A stretch of 64,000 nt of DNA from Diphasiastrum complanatum (GCA_029204225.1 CM055109.1:31409870-31473869), one strand, 5' to 3'; shown: positions 46,471 to 59,516, counted from the stretch's first letter. The notes: generated by a model from the letters alone, not told the origin. Translations and numbers: made by a program.

Positions 46471-47153
46471 AAACAACCAAAATGAGATCAATTCAGATTT
46501 TGAACATACACAGGAGTATGCCAAACAGAACAAAAAATAACAAGGAGCCAATGCAAGTAAAGTCAGTGTAGGTATTTGTCATAACAAAAGCTTGGGGAAC
46601 AACAATGTACACAATGTGAACCAGTGAAGTAACATCATCGACATTATATGCAATATTTTGAGACATCAAACATCAAAAAAATAAGTCCCAATTTGAATTG
46701 AGGAACATATTAATGAACAGTTAACCTTTGAAATTTTGAATGGCAAAATTGAAGAAAAATCATCTCAAAAACAAAAGTTTTGAGAACCCGATCCTTATTC
46801 ATAATGTCACGCAGTGGAAATGTAGGTTATAGAAATTCAAAAGGCTCAAAGCTCATAGCGAAATGACTCACTATCATCCCAGTTTGCTACAATCTCGTAT
46901 TCTGATGTCATTTGTGAAATTTTTAAAACTTAACCAAACTTACAAACAACAGATTCTCGAATCTCCATCGAGTTTATCTGCTCAAAAAAATCAAACCTAT
47001 TGTATCTGCTGCAAGTAGATTTCATAAATGGAACTTCACAATTCTGGTTCCAGCAGTCATCATATATAACAATCAGAACCGGACCTCAAAATCCTAAACA
47101 AAAAATGGATTCAAAATCTTCAGCCACTGAAAAATCAGAAGCCGTTGTACGAA

Positions 47154-50100
47154 TCAAGCTGGGTTGTTCGAATCAGGAGAGCCTTCTGAAACAGGAATTG
47201 ATATGCTAGCAGCTTGACTTTCAGCCTCAGGGCTTCTTGTACTAGAAACACTGATGCGCTCAATGGTGAAGTTATGATTGGTATATATACAGCAATCTGC
47301 AGCTATCTTCATTGCCTTATATGCTGCAAATCACAAATATTTCTTCTTCAATCAGGGAACAAAAAGCTGCAAAAATTGGCAATAAACTCACATATTATTA
47401 TGACAATGAAAAAGGATGAAGGAACAAGCCTAGGTACAGGTTAAACTCTGGATAAACACCAAACAAGTCACTGCTTATGCAGATGCATCCAATTGCACTA
47501 AGGTAGCTCAAACCCAGCACCAACAAACTAATAAAGTAGACCATTTCAAAACTACCCAAACAAATACAATACGACATGTTAATTTGTCACTCCATTTTGG
47601 AAGATTTCTACATACAGCAACAGGCATGCTTAAAAATGTACTCATGGCTCATTGTAATAAAAAAAACTTTTTATTCCCCATATCCATGTGAGGTGTGCTT
47701 TGATCATTTCTTTTATTGCCTACAGAAATTCTCTAAAAGTGACCCATAATCCAATTCATGTGTTTTGTAAGGCACCATTCAGACAATGATAAAAATAGTG
47801 TACACAACAACTAACCAGTTCAGCCCTCTCAAGATCCTCATTTAACATTATGAATTTACTTAGAAGAACTTGATTTATAAGACTTGGTTTGAAGTAGCAC
47901 AGGTTTATTTTGAAAATACCAAGTAGCCTTTTGGTTCGAAAAAATAAATTTCATTTTTGGTCCAAAAAAGATAATCGAATTCATTGGGGAATTCAAACAT
48001 CTACAGCAACTGTTATTGCTCTGTCTTGAAGCATGGATAAACAGAAAATGCTGCACTGCTTGTACTACATATTATGAAGCCTTTTAGTTAGTGAGCTTTT
48101 TTCCCGGTTCCTTTTACACTAAATTCATTCTGATCTGGATCCCTAGGAGGAGCCCCACAACATTTGCAGAGACCCCCAGAGAGCAAAATTAGGGTAACTC
48201 AAAATCAGCTTAGAGTTCACAGAAGCTGTATATTCAGTGATTACAATCACAATGACACACAAACAATTGCTCGAACAAACTGACAATCAAAAGGCGTGTA
48301 TATTAATGCATCATTCGGTACATTTTTTTATATTGTTTCATCCTACGTGCCAAGAACCTAACAGCTAGTGATCACGCTCCATAGTTATATGTAACTTTAG
48401 ATCCAATTTGTTCAATTCTTCACTGCTCTTTTGATAGAGCCAATTTGAGCCCATCTGGAAAGCCTTTTGGTGGTTGGCATTAGCATGATCTCCATTAACT
48501 TCATTTACAAAAGCCCATCATGCCCAGTTGAACGTGCCCAGCTAGAAATTTTGAATCCCATAGGGAAATGCCAACCCTCCATGTTTTGAAGACAAAAATC
48601 TGAGATTTTTAGAATCATCTTGCATCCGTAGGGTATTGTCCATTGCCTGATCAACATTGATTTGCTCTTCCATGAGATTGAAAAGAGTCGTATTCTCTCT
48701 TGAATGATGTAGGTGAAGATTGGCATGCCTTTCATGCTATTGCATTCAGTCCAGAAAATGTTCAGTATTCCATGTCACAGCTACTACTGGAGGTTTATCA
48801 GTGTATGGTCTCTTATGGACCAGTGTATCCATGTATATGGTCTCTTATGGACCCTACCACCAACTTTCTTCACCATCTATTAGCCCTCCGGAAGGTTTCC
48901 CTGGGACCTGGACTCAAGGATCTTTGGACCCTTGAGGAAGACAATATATGGTCTCTTATGGACCCTACCACCAATTTTCTTCACCATCTATTAACCCTCC
49001 GCAAGGTTTCCCTGGGACCTGGAGTCAAGGATTGCCAAAAAAAAGTGTGCTTATCGGTTGATAATAATGTATCACCCATTCAATAGTATCCCCTATGGTA
49101 ATAGATTCAGACTAGCACAACTAAACAAACTATGTCTGAATTTTGCTAGTATCTGAAATTTTTTTGTTTATTTTCACATCAGCTTCAACAGTGCTCATCT
49201 AGGCTTTAAGCACCTGTTCCATTATAGATTACAGAGCACCATGAAACAGGGAAGAGATTGTTACTATAGATTAAAACCTCCCACTTTTATCAGGACGGAA
49301 GCATACAAATTAATTCTCTCTAAAAGTACTAGCCAACCCTTCAGGTCACCTAAACTTGATTAACTTACCAATAGTTTCCGCATCCATGTTTGGTATATCA
49401 ATAAGTGCTCTTGCAGCAGCAGCTGCGTATGCCCCGCCTGAACCAATACCTACATTACAATCATATAAATAACAGCAATCAAGTTATATAGGCTACTTAG
49501 TACTTAAGCTTCTCTTATAAACAGTTGAACAAAATCTGTACGACTCTCATAAAACTAATCGTCTTGTAATATGTAGCTGGAAAATTTTCTTTAGTACAAC
49601 TTCAGAAAGATGAAGCCTAATTTCTCAATGCTAACCTACAACTCCGTCGTGTGGTTCCAAAACATCTCCATTTCCAGTGATCGTTAGGGAGATTTCTGAA
49701 TCTGCAACAACCATGATAGCCTGTGCACTAATATCAGCATTACAGGAACACTAACAAACTTTGTATACACCAGGACTCTGAAACTTGAAGATCACCAGCT
49801 GGAAGCAGGTCTCACTAAAAACCAATGGAACAGCAACGAAATGTTGACATCCTCACATTTCTTAATGTATATTCGTAATTTTGATTAAATTGGGATGATA
49901 AGCAATAAGTGATTCAAGTACAACTCTCCCACTGTTATGTTACAAGATTTATAGTAACAATAACAACGAACATGATCCAGATACTAAAAAAGAAAAAGAA
50001 AAATATTGGCTTTTAGGTGTAATCATCAATTCATCAGTAGACAGGTGAAGGTAAAAGAAGTGTATAGTCCATAGTTTCTAAAACTGGCCAAAACTCGTAC

Positions 50101-53100
50101 ACTTAAACACATCAAACGAAAATTACTGCTTACACCATTTCAAACTGCATTAGGCTATCAAAAATTTGTTTGTACACATTACACAGTAGATAGCTCAAGT
50201 TCAATATTCAAGAAAAGTTGCAGAAACCCACAATTATAACAATCTTAGGGAGAGTTAATGATGCCCTGTGGGGGTAAAAGTGAAGCTAAAAGGCTATCAA
50301 AATGTAATAAGCACTAAGTGTCTCTCTATTTAACACCTAACCAAATAGCATCCGAACTGTAGCAACATGAATGTTTGCAAAATTCAGCCTCTAGCAGACA
50401 TGCATCCACACCACAAGTTGGAACTATCGACTGAAAAGGTTTATCTATTCAACTTGCTTCTTTCCAGAGGACGAACCTATTTACAAAAATTGCACTTTAT
50501 AGATCAGTTTGAGAATGTTTACCGGTCATCTTATAAATTTGTAAATGCACAGCTTCAGTGTGAATTGAAGAGTTTCTCTGATCAATAGATATATTGATGT
50601 TACATCTGGGATAATATCGACATGACAAGAGAGACACAATCTTCAATCCTATGTAGTCCAACCACATAATCTTATCAACTTCATTGTGTGGACCAAATGC
50701 TATGACATCCATACTCACATCATCAGCACCCCAGAGTAGGTGCAAGTCACATGCACAAACATATGCCCACATTAGGTTTCATAGCTTTGTACAATGACCA
50801 ATGTATAGAGTTTCTATATCTTGTCAGGAGGTGAAGAGCAGACTCTGATGATGAAGCCGAGCACTAAAAGAGAAAAGCCAATTAAATGAAGCTCCTATTT
50901 CCTCATGGAAAAAATAAGGAAAATTTACATTTCATCCCTTCAGTTTGCTGAAAACCTAACTAAAAAGCATAGCTGGAGGAGAAAGTGGGCCACTGGAAAG
51001 AGAAAAACTAGCTGGTTGTAACTTGGATGAAGATCTCAAATAAGAACTGCATGTCCGCTGATACAGCAGAGAAATATATCGATTTTACGTCTATGATCAT
51101 CTTGAAAATGAGATAAAATCACCACAATGCAGACTTCTCAACGATAAACACGCAACAAACAACAAGTTTTATAGTGGTTTATGATGCTTCATCAAAATTC
51201 CCTGCTTCTGCAATCAGCATCTTTCTTTGATCTCTGAAGAGAAACAAGCTCCCATTAAATGTTAGGCTAACAGGCATCACACGTTTCAGCTACCTACTCT
51301 TATGTGCATTAAGGAGAAACACTAAACAGACATATATAAAGATGATAGTCATTTTGGAAATGTCTCACGGATATGCAAACAATACATCTGTGGAAACATA
51401 AGATCTCTCAAATACAATGATCTCTTCGAGAGAATGGCAGGAAGCCAAACAGGTTGCATTTTTTAGCCTCATAGTATCAAAATACTCACATCTAAACGTC
51501 TTAGAAACTTGTCAGTACGCCATGCCTTTGCAAGTTCAACAGCAGCACGAGTAAGCTGCTTGTCCACCAAACTAGTTAGTCATGGCAGATAAGTGAGTAC
51601 CAGAACACAGTCTGTGTGCAGTCAGCACATAGTATTTGAGAATAGATTGAAAAATATGAAGAATTGGACTAATGTTCATGCCTCTTATAGAATACTATCA
51701 TCGAATTGATTGTACAGTTGTACCTGTCCTGCACAGTGCCAAAAGGACAAGGATATCAGATCATCTCTGTAACCTCTTTTAATTAATATCTTTGAAATGA
51801 AAAATGAAAAGGGTGGCCTATGTTATCAAATGTATAAAACCAAGTCCACTATTGGACACAATCAGAGTTTATATGATACATAGAACACACCAGGATGCTC
51901 TTCAAGCTTTGCCTCCAAACGCTCAAAAAGTGTAAACGCATCTGCAGTGGCACCTATAATACATGTGTGTAGATTGCTGAGAATCAAAAACTGTTGTGGT
52001 CAATCTAAACTTGCTTTGCATTCAATGTAAAAACTTTTCCACAAACGAGAATTTCCTGTGCACCCTTGAAATGGACATAGTCAGACTACTAGGGTATTAA
52101 TAGGAAATATCAAGAAGGAATGCTATCATGACATGAAATTAACATGTGCAACAAAGAACAAGATCAAAATGCCTGCAAGAAATAATGCTGAGAAAATTCT
52201 CAGTTCTAAATGAAATTTCTGCTACCTTCCATGGTTGTTGATACTTGAGCCTGAGGTGGACTCATGAAGGTTTATGACAATTTCAACTTTCAGGTACGAT
52301 TCAAAAACAGCAGTGGCTAGGGGACGAGATTATGATTATTGTATCATATATTAGATTGTTAGATTTAGTTGAACTGAGCCTCTGGCCTGTGGATGAACCA
52401 GTTACTTAAGCTGCATGAGTTGAGCTAGCTCTGGAGCTTGCGTCTGGGTAGAACCCGTTGCCCATGAGCCGTAGATGAGGCCTCCTGAGAAAGAGTGCAC
52501 TACCAAAACAGTAATGTGTTCCAACACTGAGCAGAAGTGACAAATCATAGAATAACTATGAGGGGGAACAAGCAGCCAAAAACCTGTCAACTAGACTAAT
52601 TCCAAAATCATCGCCAGGTGAGTGTAGCAGCACACCCGACTCATATTAGTAGCCCCAGAGACCAAGACAAAATCCTCCATTATGTGATTGAGAACCTTCC
52701 ACTACCTATCAGTGGCAAAATTGTAAGCTCTACCCATCAAGACCTGAGCATCCAAAATGTGCATAAGCTCTATGAGTCTCTGTCAATAACAATAGAGCAA
52801 AAAAGTCCACGTAAGCGAAATATCTCTGCAAGGAATAAGCATGCATAGAGCTTTATAGCAATGGTGTTACAAACAAGAATAAAATGTGCTTGCTTTGAAA
52901 ACCAGTCCACAACAACCAAGCATGTGCTTGCCTTGAAAACCAATACACCGTAACCAAGCAAAGTTCATGTCTTTACTAAATCTGAGGTAGCCCCAAGATA
53001 AAATTCAGACATCTCTCTACTAGAGATGAAAAATGGGCCAGTGTTGTAAGAGGCCTAGAGTCTTACCCTTGGAATATTTGTTATAGGCACAAGAGGAGCT

Positions 53101-55658
53101 CGTGTGTATGAGCTGATAAAAGTCGTGTTTTAAGCTAGGCCAATAAAAATGCAGCTCAAGGCGAGTACAGGATTTTTGGGAAACTACTTTTTTTGCATGT
53201 TTCTTGGCATACTTGGTTGCTATATGATCTACTTATACTTCAAGTTCCTTGGCATTCCTAGTTGTTGCATATCGCTTGGCCACTGGTGTTGTTGTCAAGT
53301 TGTTGTTGTGGTTGCCAGGTCGACATTTTTCTCTGGTGCTCCTAAACTATTCGACTAGCTTTGGATATCTCATTTTTCGGGGTCCTGCATGGCGACAATT
53401 TCTTCTGCATCCTTGGGCTATTACAGTGCCTTAAGCAAATTCCTGGGTCGGCTGATTTCTATGTCAGTTACATCAACAAATTTACATTAGCATCATGTTG
53501 TTCATTACATTAGAAATACATTTATAGCATACTTTATAGGATTTGTGGGTTTTGTTTGTTGCTTTTAGAATACTTGTTGTGATGACTTATGTCGTCTCCT
53601 TCAATATCTCCATCGGTGAATGCATTTCCTTTTGAGCTAGTTTGACGATTGGCTTTAGTCACTCATAGATCATCAACTTATTGGTACTAGTTGGGCTCTT
53701 CATGGGAGAACCCTTTGCTATTGCTTTTAGGGCTTTGACCATTGATTATATCATATGCTCTTGGCCATTCTTCGTGGAAGCTTGGTTAATGTCATCATAG
53801 TCATTGACGCTACATTGATACAATATCTATGGAATGAGTCTATAACTAACCTTAAACCTATCTGGAAAGCAATACTACCGAAGGCGATGTAACAAATTAC
53901 ATGCACTATAAAAATACCCTAAACATCCTATCAACATCAATGTAGAAAAATTTGAGAAAACGTCAAAAAATCAACATACCCAAAAACACCAAGTGGATCA
54001 CTATGGTGTTGGCTAAACGTACATTCATACTCCTCACAATAACTATACTCGTTTGGCTCGAATTGGATCACAACAACAATATCTATTCACACCCCCCTCC
54101 TCACTAGCAGCTCTCTAGCAAAATGAGGGCACGATTTCTTTATATCAAAAATTTAGGGTAAATTTTTGCAATAAAAGAAAAGCATGTTTCAAACGTATGG
54201 AATGTGTTTTGCTTCATACATAAAAACAAAAAGTTCCAAAACAAAAGGTTCAAAACCGGTATCTATGATTTTACCAAAAAATTGAAGGCATATAAAATGT
54301 GGTACATTGGTAAATTTCAAAATATCTTATAATCATAAGTTATACAAGTATTTATGAAAACTTCAATGTCCTCTCACTCTAGTGATTGATGATTATACGA
54401 ATTGAGGGCTTATTTGAGAAAGAAGCCTAGGAAGGAGCTCCTTTGTAAAAGGCCTTTTAAGCCTCATGAAGTATTACTCACCTTTAGCTTGAAGTTGATA
54501 TAGAAATAACTTCTCCATTCTATTCTTTAGTTTGATTCATAATTCGAGGTTCATCTTAACTTGGAATCAGAGCATTTCCAAAGCAAAGAGATGGCTCTTT
54601 TCTGCTAGAGAAATTAGATTCAATTATTCTTGACGTGGGGCCACCATTAAAAGAAGGATTTCTCATCAAAGTCAAGCTCTAGCCTATTCGCAGAGAGTGC
54701 CAACCCTCAAAGAGGCTCGTCAAGCTGGCCTTCAATATTTCGTTTCAAAAAGGGTAATCAGACCTAATCCAGTTCAAAAGGCTTGATGTCTTTACCATTA
54801 GTGCTTAGGAACACATGTACATGTCTGGATTTTAAAAAGATTATAAATATATGAATTTGATACTTTGAAGTCCACTTTTTCACATATAAAAGTAAAAGAC
54901 AAATATGGCAGCACTTTATTTGCAAATAGGAACCCTAAAATTCAAGCTTCTCATTCAAGGAGGCCAGAAGTGCTATGATTTGTAGTAGCCACGACTAACA
55001 TATCTGAAAAGCTGATACATACAACAATAAATAGCTGGAAAAAATAAGGAGAATTCGTGTACCTGCGAAACCTCCAATTACATTCTCACCAATTCTTCTA
55101 ACTTTTCTCACATTGGGCTTTATTATTTCGGACCCTATGGTCACTTGTCCATCGCCTATGATCACAACAGCGTCATCTTTTCTAATGCACAAAACAGTTG
55201 TGCCCATCATCCCCCTGTCTGCTGAGTAAACATGCCCATACCTGCGTCAACCCATCCCAAAACTCAGCAAACAAAAAGGGCTATCAAATGCGAAATTGCA
55301 TGATTCATTGCAAAACCCCAAAGCAGACAATTGAGTTAACAATTACTATTTACCTTTTAACTATAGATGGTGCAAGCATATATTTGCCTGAGCAAGGTTT
55401 CCAGGTGTTAATTCCAGCAAAAGAGGCTTGTGATCTGCTGCTACTCCCTGTAACCCACATCAAATCTGATCAGTATTTATGTGAATGATCCTGGAATGGA
55501 AAACCATAGTTGAAATATGAAATGTGCTGCAGTGAAATGAAGTGAAGGTACGTGTAGAGAGAAAAGTATTTGGCACAAAAACGAGAGAGAGAGAATGTGG
55601 TACACTCACGTGAAAGCAGAGAAGAACCCCTCTTGAATAGAACCCTCGCACCGTCCAT
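47154..55658 (-). CDS. HSLV: HslV/ClpQ-type ATP-dependent protease subunit, mitochondrial
   Basis: Proteolytic subunit of the two-part HslUV (ClpYQ) protease, a dodecameric threonine protease. Plant versions act in mitochondria. Exons in coding order: 55658-55610, 55447-55354, 55241-55063, 51953-51889, 51558-51490, 49720-49636, 49449-49369, 47323-47154. All introns fit GT-AG and phases join, giving 263 residues. The first 61 residues are Arg/Ser-rich with few acids, a plausible targeting and propeptide region. Cleavage before Thr62 (GTTVL) would expose the catalytic Thr1. Counting from it, Asp17 (GDGQVT) and Lys33 (VRKVR) fall in the bacterial positions. Later blocks include [61 protein letters not shown] and [11 protein letters not shown] Ser/Pro-rich tail of about 30 residues extends past the usual end. 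Intron 3 is 3.1 kb and TE-filled. Confidence 0.93.
48834..49032. repeat. 88-bp direct duplication, period 111 bp, in HslV intron 7
   Basis: 48834-48921 and 48945-49032 both run from 'tatatggtctcttatggaccc' to 'ctgggacctgga-tcaaggat' with few differences. A partial third copy of the first 18 bases is at 48803-48821. Copies are separated by 23 bp. Intronic, with no coding role seen. Confidence 0.85.
52770..53110 (-). pseudogene. Gypsy integrase fragment in HslV intron 3
   Basis: Minus-strand readings give [13 protein letters not shown] near 53050-53080, and then [24 protein letters not shown] and IVIDRDS at 52770-52961. These are the linker and the core of a Ty3/Gypsy integrase, with two catalytic Asp positions visible. 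The GLLQ-PIP style linker differs from the Athila-like copies and resembles chromovirus-type elements. It is frameshifted and isolated. Confidence 0.7.
54100..54561 (+). mobile_element. Probable LTR end before a primer-binding site in HslV intron 3
   Basis: AT-rich DNA directly upstream of a TGG-ATCAGAGC primer-binding site, in the place where a 5' LTR should end. The left boundary is not visible. Confidence 0.35.
54562..54573 (+). other. Primer-binding site, initiator tRNA-Met type
   Basis: TGGAATCAGAGC differs at one base from TGGTATCAGAGC, the common plant LTR-retrotransposon primer site complementary to initiator tRNA-Met. It lies within HslV intron 3, on the strand opposite to the gene. 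Confidence 0.6.
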
Positions 55659-55662
55659 AGCT

Positions 55663-55666
<4 letters not shown>

Positions 55667-55718
<52 letters not shown>
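55667..55718 (-). promoter_or_regulatory. (GA)n tract just upstream of the HslV start codon
   Basis: About 26 CT units on the plus strand, read as (AG)n on the coding strand, ending 8 bases before the ATG. It lies in the probable 5' UTR. GA tracts of this kind can bind plant GAGA-binding (BPC) factors and change length easily. Either role here is inference. Confidence 0.65.
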
Positions 55719-55721
<3 letters not shown>

Positions 55722-55959
55722 TAGTGAATTAGAGCCCCAAGTGCAATTTTAGCTAATTTTATTTGAACAAACCTTTATTTCAAAGTTCATCCCTTAAGAA
55801 AATTCAAAACCCAATTTTGCAAGTAATGCAACAACAGCAGCAGTGGTGTCTACATGGTGAGGATTTTGCTAGCGTAATAAGGTGTGAGTCTGGGATTTCA
55901 TTCAGAGAGGTCGGGAGTGATGCTAATTTTGATGTCCATTCTCTCATTTTACACCAGAA

Positions 55960-56545
55960 TCTAAAGCTCTTTATTCGAAGAAATTTGATAAGAAGAAGAA
56001 GTCGAAGAAAGCACAAAAGTCGAATTAAAATTCGAATTCAGAACAAGGCGCAAATTCGAATTTAGCTTCATCATAATCAAATTTGTTTTGCAGTTATTAC
56101 GAAAGAACTGGCCATTTATTGGAGGATTGCCAAATTCTCAAATCGAAAAAGCAATAGCAGCAACAATTGTCACATCAGTATGCTAATGCAACAGAAGGTT
56201 CAAAAGACTTCGACAAAGAAGCTGATGAGGCAACATTTATGACAAATAAAGATCGACAAGATATTAATTTTTGGTATTTGGATTCAGGTGCTACTCAACA
56301 CATGACGAGCAAGAGAAATTGGTCTCATGAGTACAATCAAGCTGCGACTCAAAAATGTCTCATTGGGTGATAGCAGTACTCACAGTATTGATGGTATCGG
56401 CATTGTCAAATTGCAATTTCATGATGGTACTACTTTTATTCCAAATGTTCTTCATGTTCCACATCTTATGAAAAATCTACTCTTTATAAGTAGAATTGTT
56501 GATTTTGAAGAAACAAAATGTTTCTATTGGCAAAGCTTTGCTAGC
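55960..56545 (+). pseudogene. Copia fragment (gag end and protease)
   Basis: A Lys-rich gag tail is followed by a knuckle-like cluster near 56092-56135 in which the second Cys is Tyr (C-S-Y-Y ... H ... C). The protease has an intact DSGATQHMT at about 56281-56310, followed by a frameshift and a VSLGDSSTHSIDG block, ending near 56545. Similar to the Copia at 5.9 kb (LAGATQHMT, LGDNSTHTIEG) but a separate copy. Confidence 0.85.
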
Positions 56546-56579
56546 TTTCAATCCTGAACTTTTGACAAAAGACACAACA

Positions 56580-57590
56580 CGACACGACACAACATGAAAT
56601 CAGTCGTGCTCCTCAACTGACCAAGAAGATCAGCCAAGTACCATGGGATACAAATATTTGATCAGATATCATGACATCAGCAGAAGTACTCTAGATCGTG
56701 GCTAATCTGCCAGTCTTGTAATTTGTGATTAGTTGTAGATGTTTAATCACTCTAATCTAGAAATTACACGACGCGACTATATACTTTCTGTTTTTGATGC
56801 ATAAGTAAGTAAGCAAGACAAGAAGTCGGAAGACGAAAAATACAGAATACAAGTCCGCCTGCGTGCGAGACAATTTTGTAGAGGATCTGTAGATCCAGAA
56901 GTCCACTAGTAAGCGAGACACGATTTGTGAGAGAATTGTATTTCTCTCATGCCAATGCACTGCGTGGATCTGACATGCAGTGCTTGAAGAATCAAGAAAA
57001 TCAATAGATAATATTGTAGTTGTTGTGCACATATTATTATGTATGATTGTATGATCTTGAATGTATTTTTTGTCTACTACAATTCGTGTGTCTGATTCAC
57101 TTGCTTATTCAATTCCGCACATTGTTTTGATTTCGTTGAATGCTATATTAATTTGTTAAAGTAGATCAGCAGTGTCTGTCTACACTCTGAAGGATTGTAG
57201 GAATGATATAGCCAGCGGTGACCAGCGATCATATCTGAATTCTTGACGAACTGATCTTGTTCGCAAATCCTTTCGCTTCGTGTTTCGCCTCGCTTCACTT
57301 CGCGATCACTTGGCTATAAGGGTAAATCAATTTCAGAGCTCACCTAAGTTTCGTTTCGTCTCGTCTTGTCTCCTTATAGAGCTTGATTGATCTTTTTGCG
57401 AATGCTTGTGCTTCATTTCGTTTCGTTTAAGTTTTGCATCGCTTCGTTTCGTTTGTATTCATCTAGATTTCATCTCGTTTCATTTCGTTGTGTTACAGGG
57501 CTTGATTGATCCAACATGAATTATTCTCAAAAAGAAATAATTCAAGTTTCGCGAATCATTTCGAGATCTAGTGAATTTTTTTGGGGGGAT
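56580..57590 (+). mobile_element. Probable Copia 3' LTR with TTTCG-rich segment
   Basis: No coding content. A TATA-like 'ctatatactttc' at about 56777, and a long block with recurring TTTCGTTTCG and CTTCG words at 57271-57500, lie directly after a truncated same-strand Copia. 'agcttgattgatc' occurs twice (57380 and 57500). No matching 5' LTR was found, so the label rests on position. Confidence 0.35.
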
Positions 57591-59483
57591 GTTACAATCC
57601 AAATTCCACAATCTAATAGACAGAGTCGGTTTTCATATCTTGATATTTTTCCCTCCAAAAAACAGTTGCCTTCCAATGAAGACTTTATATAATTTATTAG
57701 TCTAGCTCAAATTGCATCATGCACATATATATTTTTTTCACCTAGGTTTGAATTTTGAAGTATACACATCTATTTATTTGCAAAAGCCATACATGGCATG
57801 TGATATTCGTAATCGTGAATCAATAGTATTTTATCTATACGAACAGTTTATATATGCTAAACAACTTTCAATGCTACTTTATTTTATTGTGCAGATATAT
57901 GGCCACAAACACCAACATGTCCATGGCTACCATCCCCACCAAAACAATAGTCCACACTTTGGCTTTAATCTACATGAACGTGCCTTTGGCATTTATTCAT
58001 TGCTTTCCACATAATACAAATATTTTCACGGTGTAAAGTTTGCTATGACTTTAATATTGCTAAATTTTAAAACAAGAGTAGGAGTCTATGTAAGCCTATG
58101 AATAGGACATTGAGTAATCATTATCGAGAATTTGTTTACCTATATTTTGAAACACAACTTATTATGGAAGTTTCACTGACATAAAGCTTTAGTTGTCAAT
58201 GTAATTTTATTTTAACTATTTTCTATATTGAACATTTTAGTGTATTGAAAATAATTATCCGAGGTAAAACACACAATGAGTTTTTTTTTCTTTAAATTTG
58301 ATTCAATATAGTAGCAAGCTCCCACCAAAGGTAGTGATTGTAGATATATGATTAGGCTACATCAAAGTATGGGACTAGGGTGTTCCAAATCTAGAGCTTC
58401 ATGCTCAAGGGTATTTAACTTATATGTTATGAATCTTGATAGAATTGATGTAATCTTACGATATTGTTAATTAAGTCGAATACTTTGGCTTTCAATTATA
58501 AAATCTTATGGTAGTAAATCAATGTCCACTCAAGGGTAATTGATGTCCTTCCTTACGCATGTATCTCTTGCTTTAAATTTTGAAACACAACATGACATTG
58601 TCATTCACAATAGTTTTGTTGATCGTGTATTTTTAAAAACTATAGCTTTTGAAGTTATAAACTATGAGCAATATGTTGTAATCTTGACTGCCAAGTTTTT
58701 TTCATTTTATAAGTAATAAATGGATGTGCCATGTATTTTTAAGTTGATGTGGATTGATATAGACTTGAATGTATGATCAAATGGCTTATAATTATTAAAG
58801 TGATGTAAAGATCTTATAGAATCATGGTTTGGGCTTGTGAAAGTGAATGCAAAAAACTAAGGCAAAGAGAAATGCAAAAAACAAAAAAAATGGAGATGCT
58901 TTATTTGATTCAGCGTATAATAAAAATTCTTGTATGTTTTTGAAAACGATAGGCGAAATCTATATAGAATTTAAAGATTCGGGCTCTTAAAAGTATCGCC
59001 AAAAAGAGGGTAGAGAAAAAAATGGTTGATTATAAACCTAACAATCATACTTTTAGCCGACATAAAATTTGTACACAAATTTTATTGTTGACTCTTTTTT
59101 TGACAATCATCATCTATCATAGGTCTTTAGATTGAGAGAAACAGATTTTATGGGCATAATAGCCCTTCATGCTTGAAGCCCTTGGGCTTATATGTGCAAA
59201 TAAAAGAGAAAACTGTTAGAAAATGTCCCTAAAAATGAGCTAATAAACTTCGGCAAAGGTTACGATATTTTAAAAAAATAGAAAGATGCTTTGTTATGAA
59301 GCTATTTTATCCCTTTAGTAGTGAACAAAATTGAACTAACTTATGCATCTGCACTTGCATGTGGATAGGTAATTGCACACCAAATTTGACTTTGTACATT
59401 AATAGCCAACAAAAACCATGACACATGTTTCAAAAAAATTTTGCTTGTTATCCTTTAAGTGCGATAAAAGCTCGAGTGTCTAA
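57591..59483. other. Gene-free AT-rich DNA
   Basis: About 1.9 kb of AT-rich DNA with no ORF above about 100 residues and no family resemblance. I see no repeat of note within it. Confidence 0.45.
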
Positions 59484-59516
59484 CTTCACACTTTTGAGGC
59501 CCTCAAAAGTGTGAAG
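59484..59516. repeat. Perfect 33-bp palindrome
   Basis: CTTCACACTTTTGAGG and CCTCAAAAGTGTGAAG are exact 16-base inverted arms around one C. The dyad would form a strong hairpin in either strand. Confidence 0.9.

Larger units (their letters stand above)
46026..47153. other. Unassigned DNA at the 3' side of the HslV gene
   Basis: No gene. It contains a duplicated 'tttgtgctttgatgctgtgc' type phrase (46010-46100), a palindrome and the inverted interspersed motif listed separately. The lower-coordinate end of the HslV 3' UTR should lie here, but no clear poly(A) signal was identified on the minus strand. Confidence 0.4.

Noticed and set aside
48505-49086. ORFs of 76 and 128 residues inside HslV intron 7
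   Set aside because: They overlap the 111-bp duplication and match nothing. They are chance frames in an intron.
55763-56065. 100-residue ORF rich in Arg and Ile
   Set aside because: It is an out-of-frame reading of the Lys-rich Copia gag tail. The neighbouring frame gives the expected Copia sequence.
59484-59516. Rho-independent-type terminator
   Set aside because: The hairpin is perfect, but this is plant nuclear DNA with no upstream gene and no T-run directly after it.
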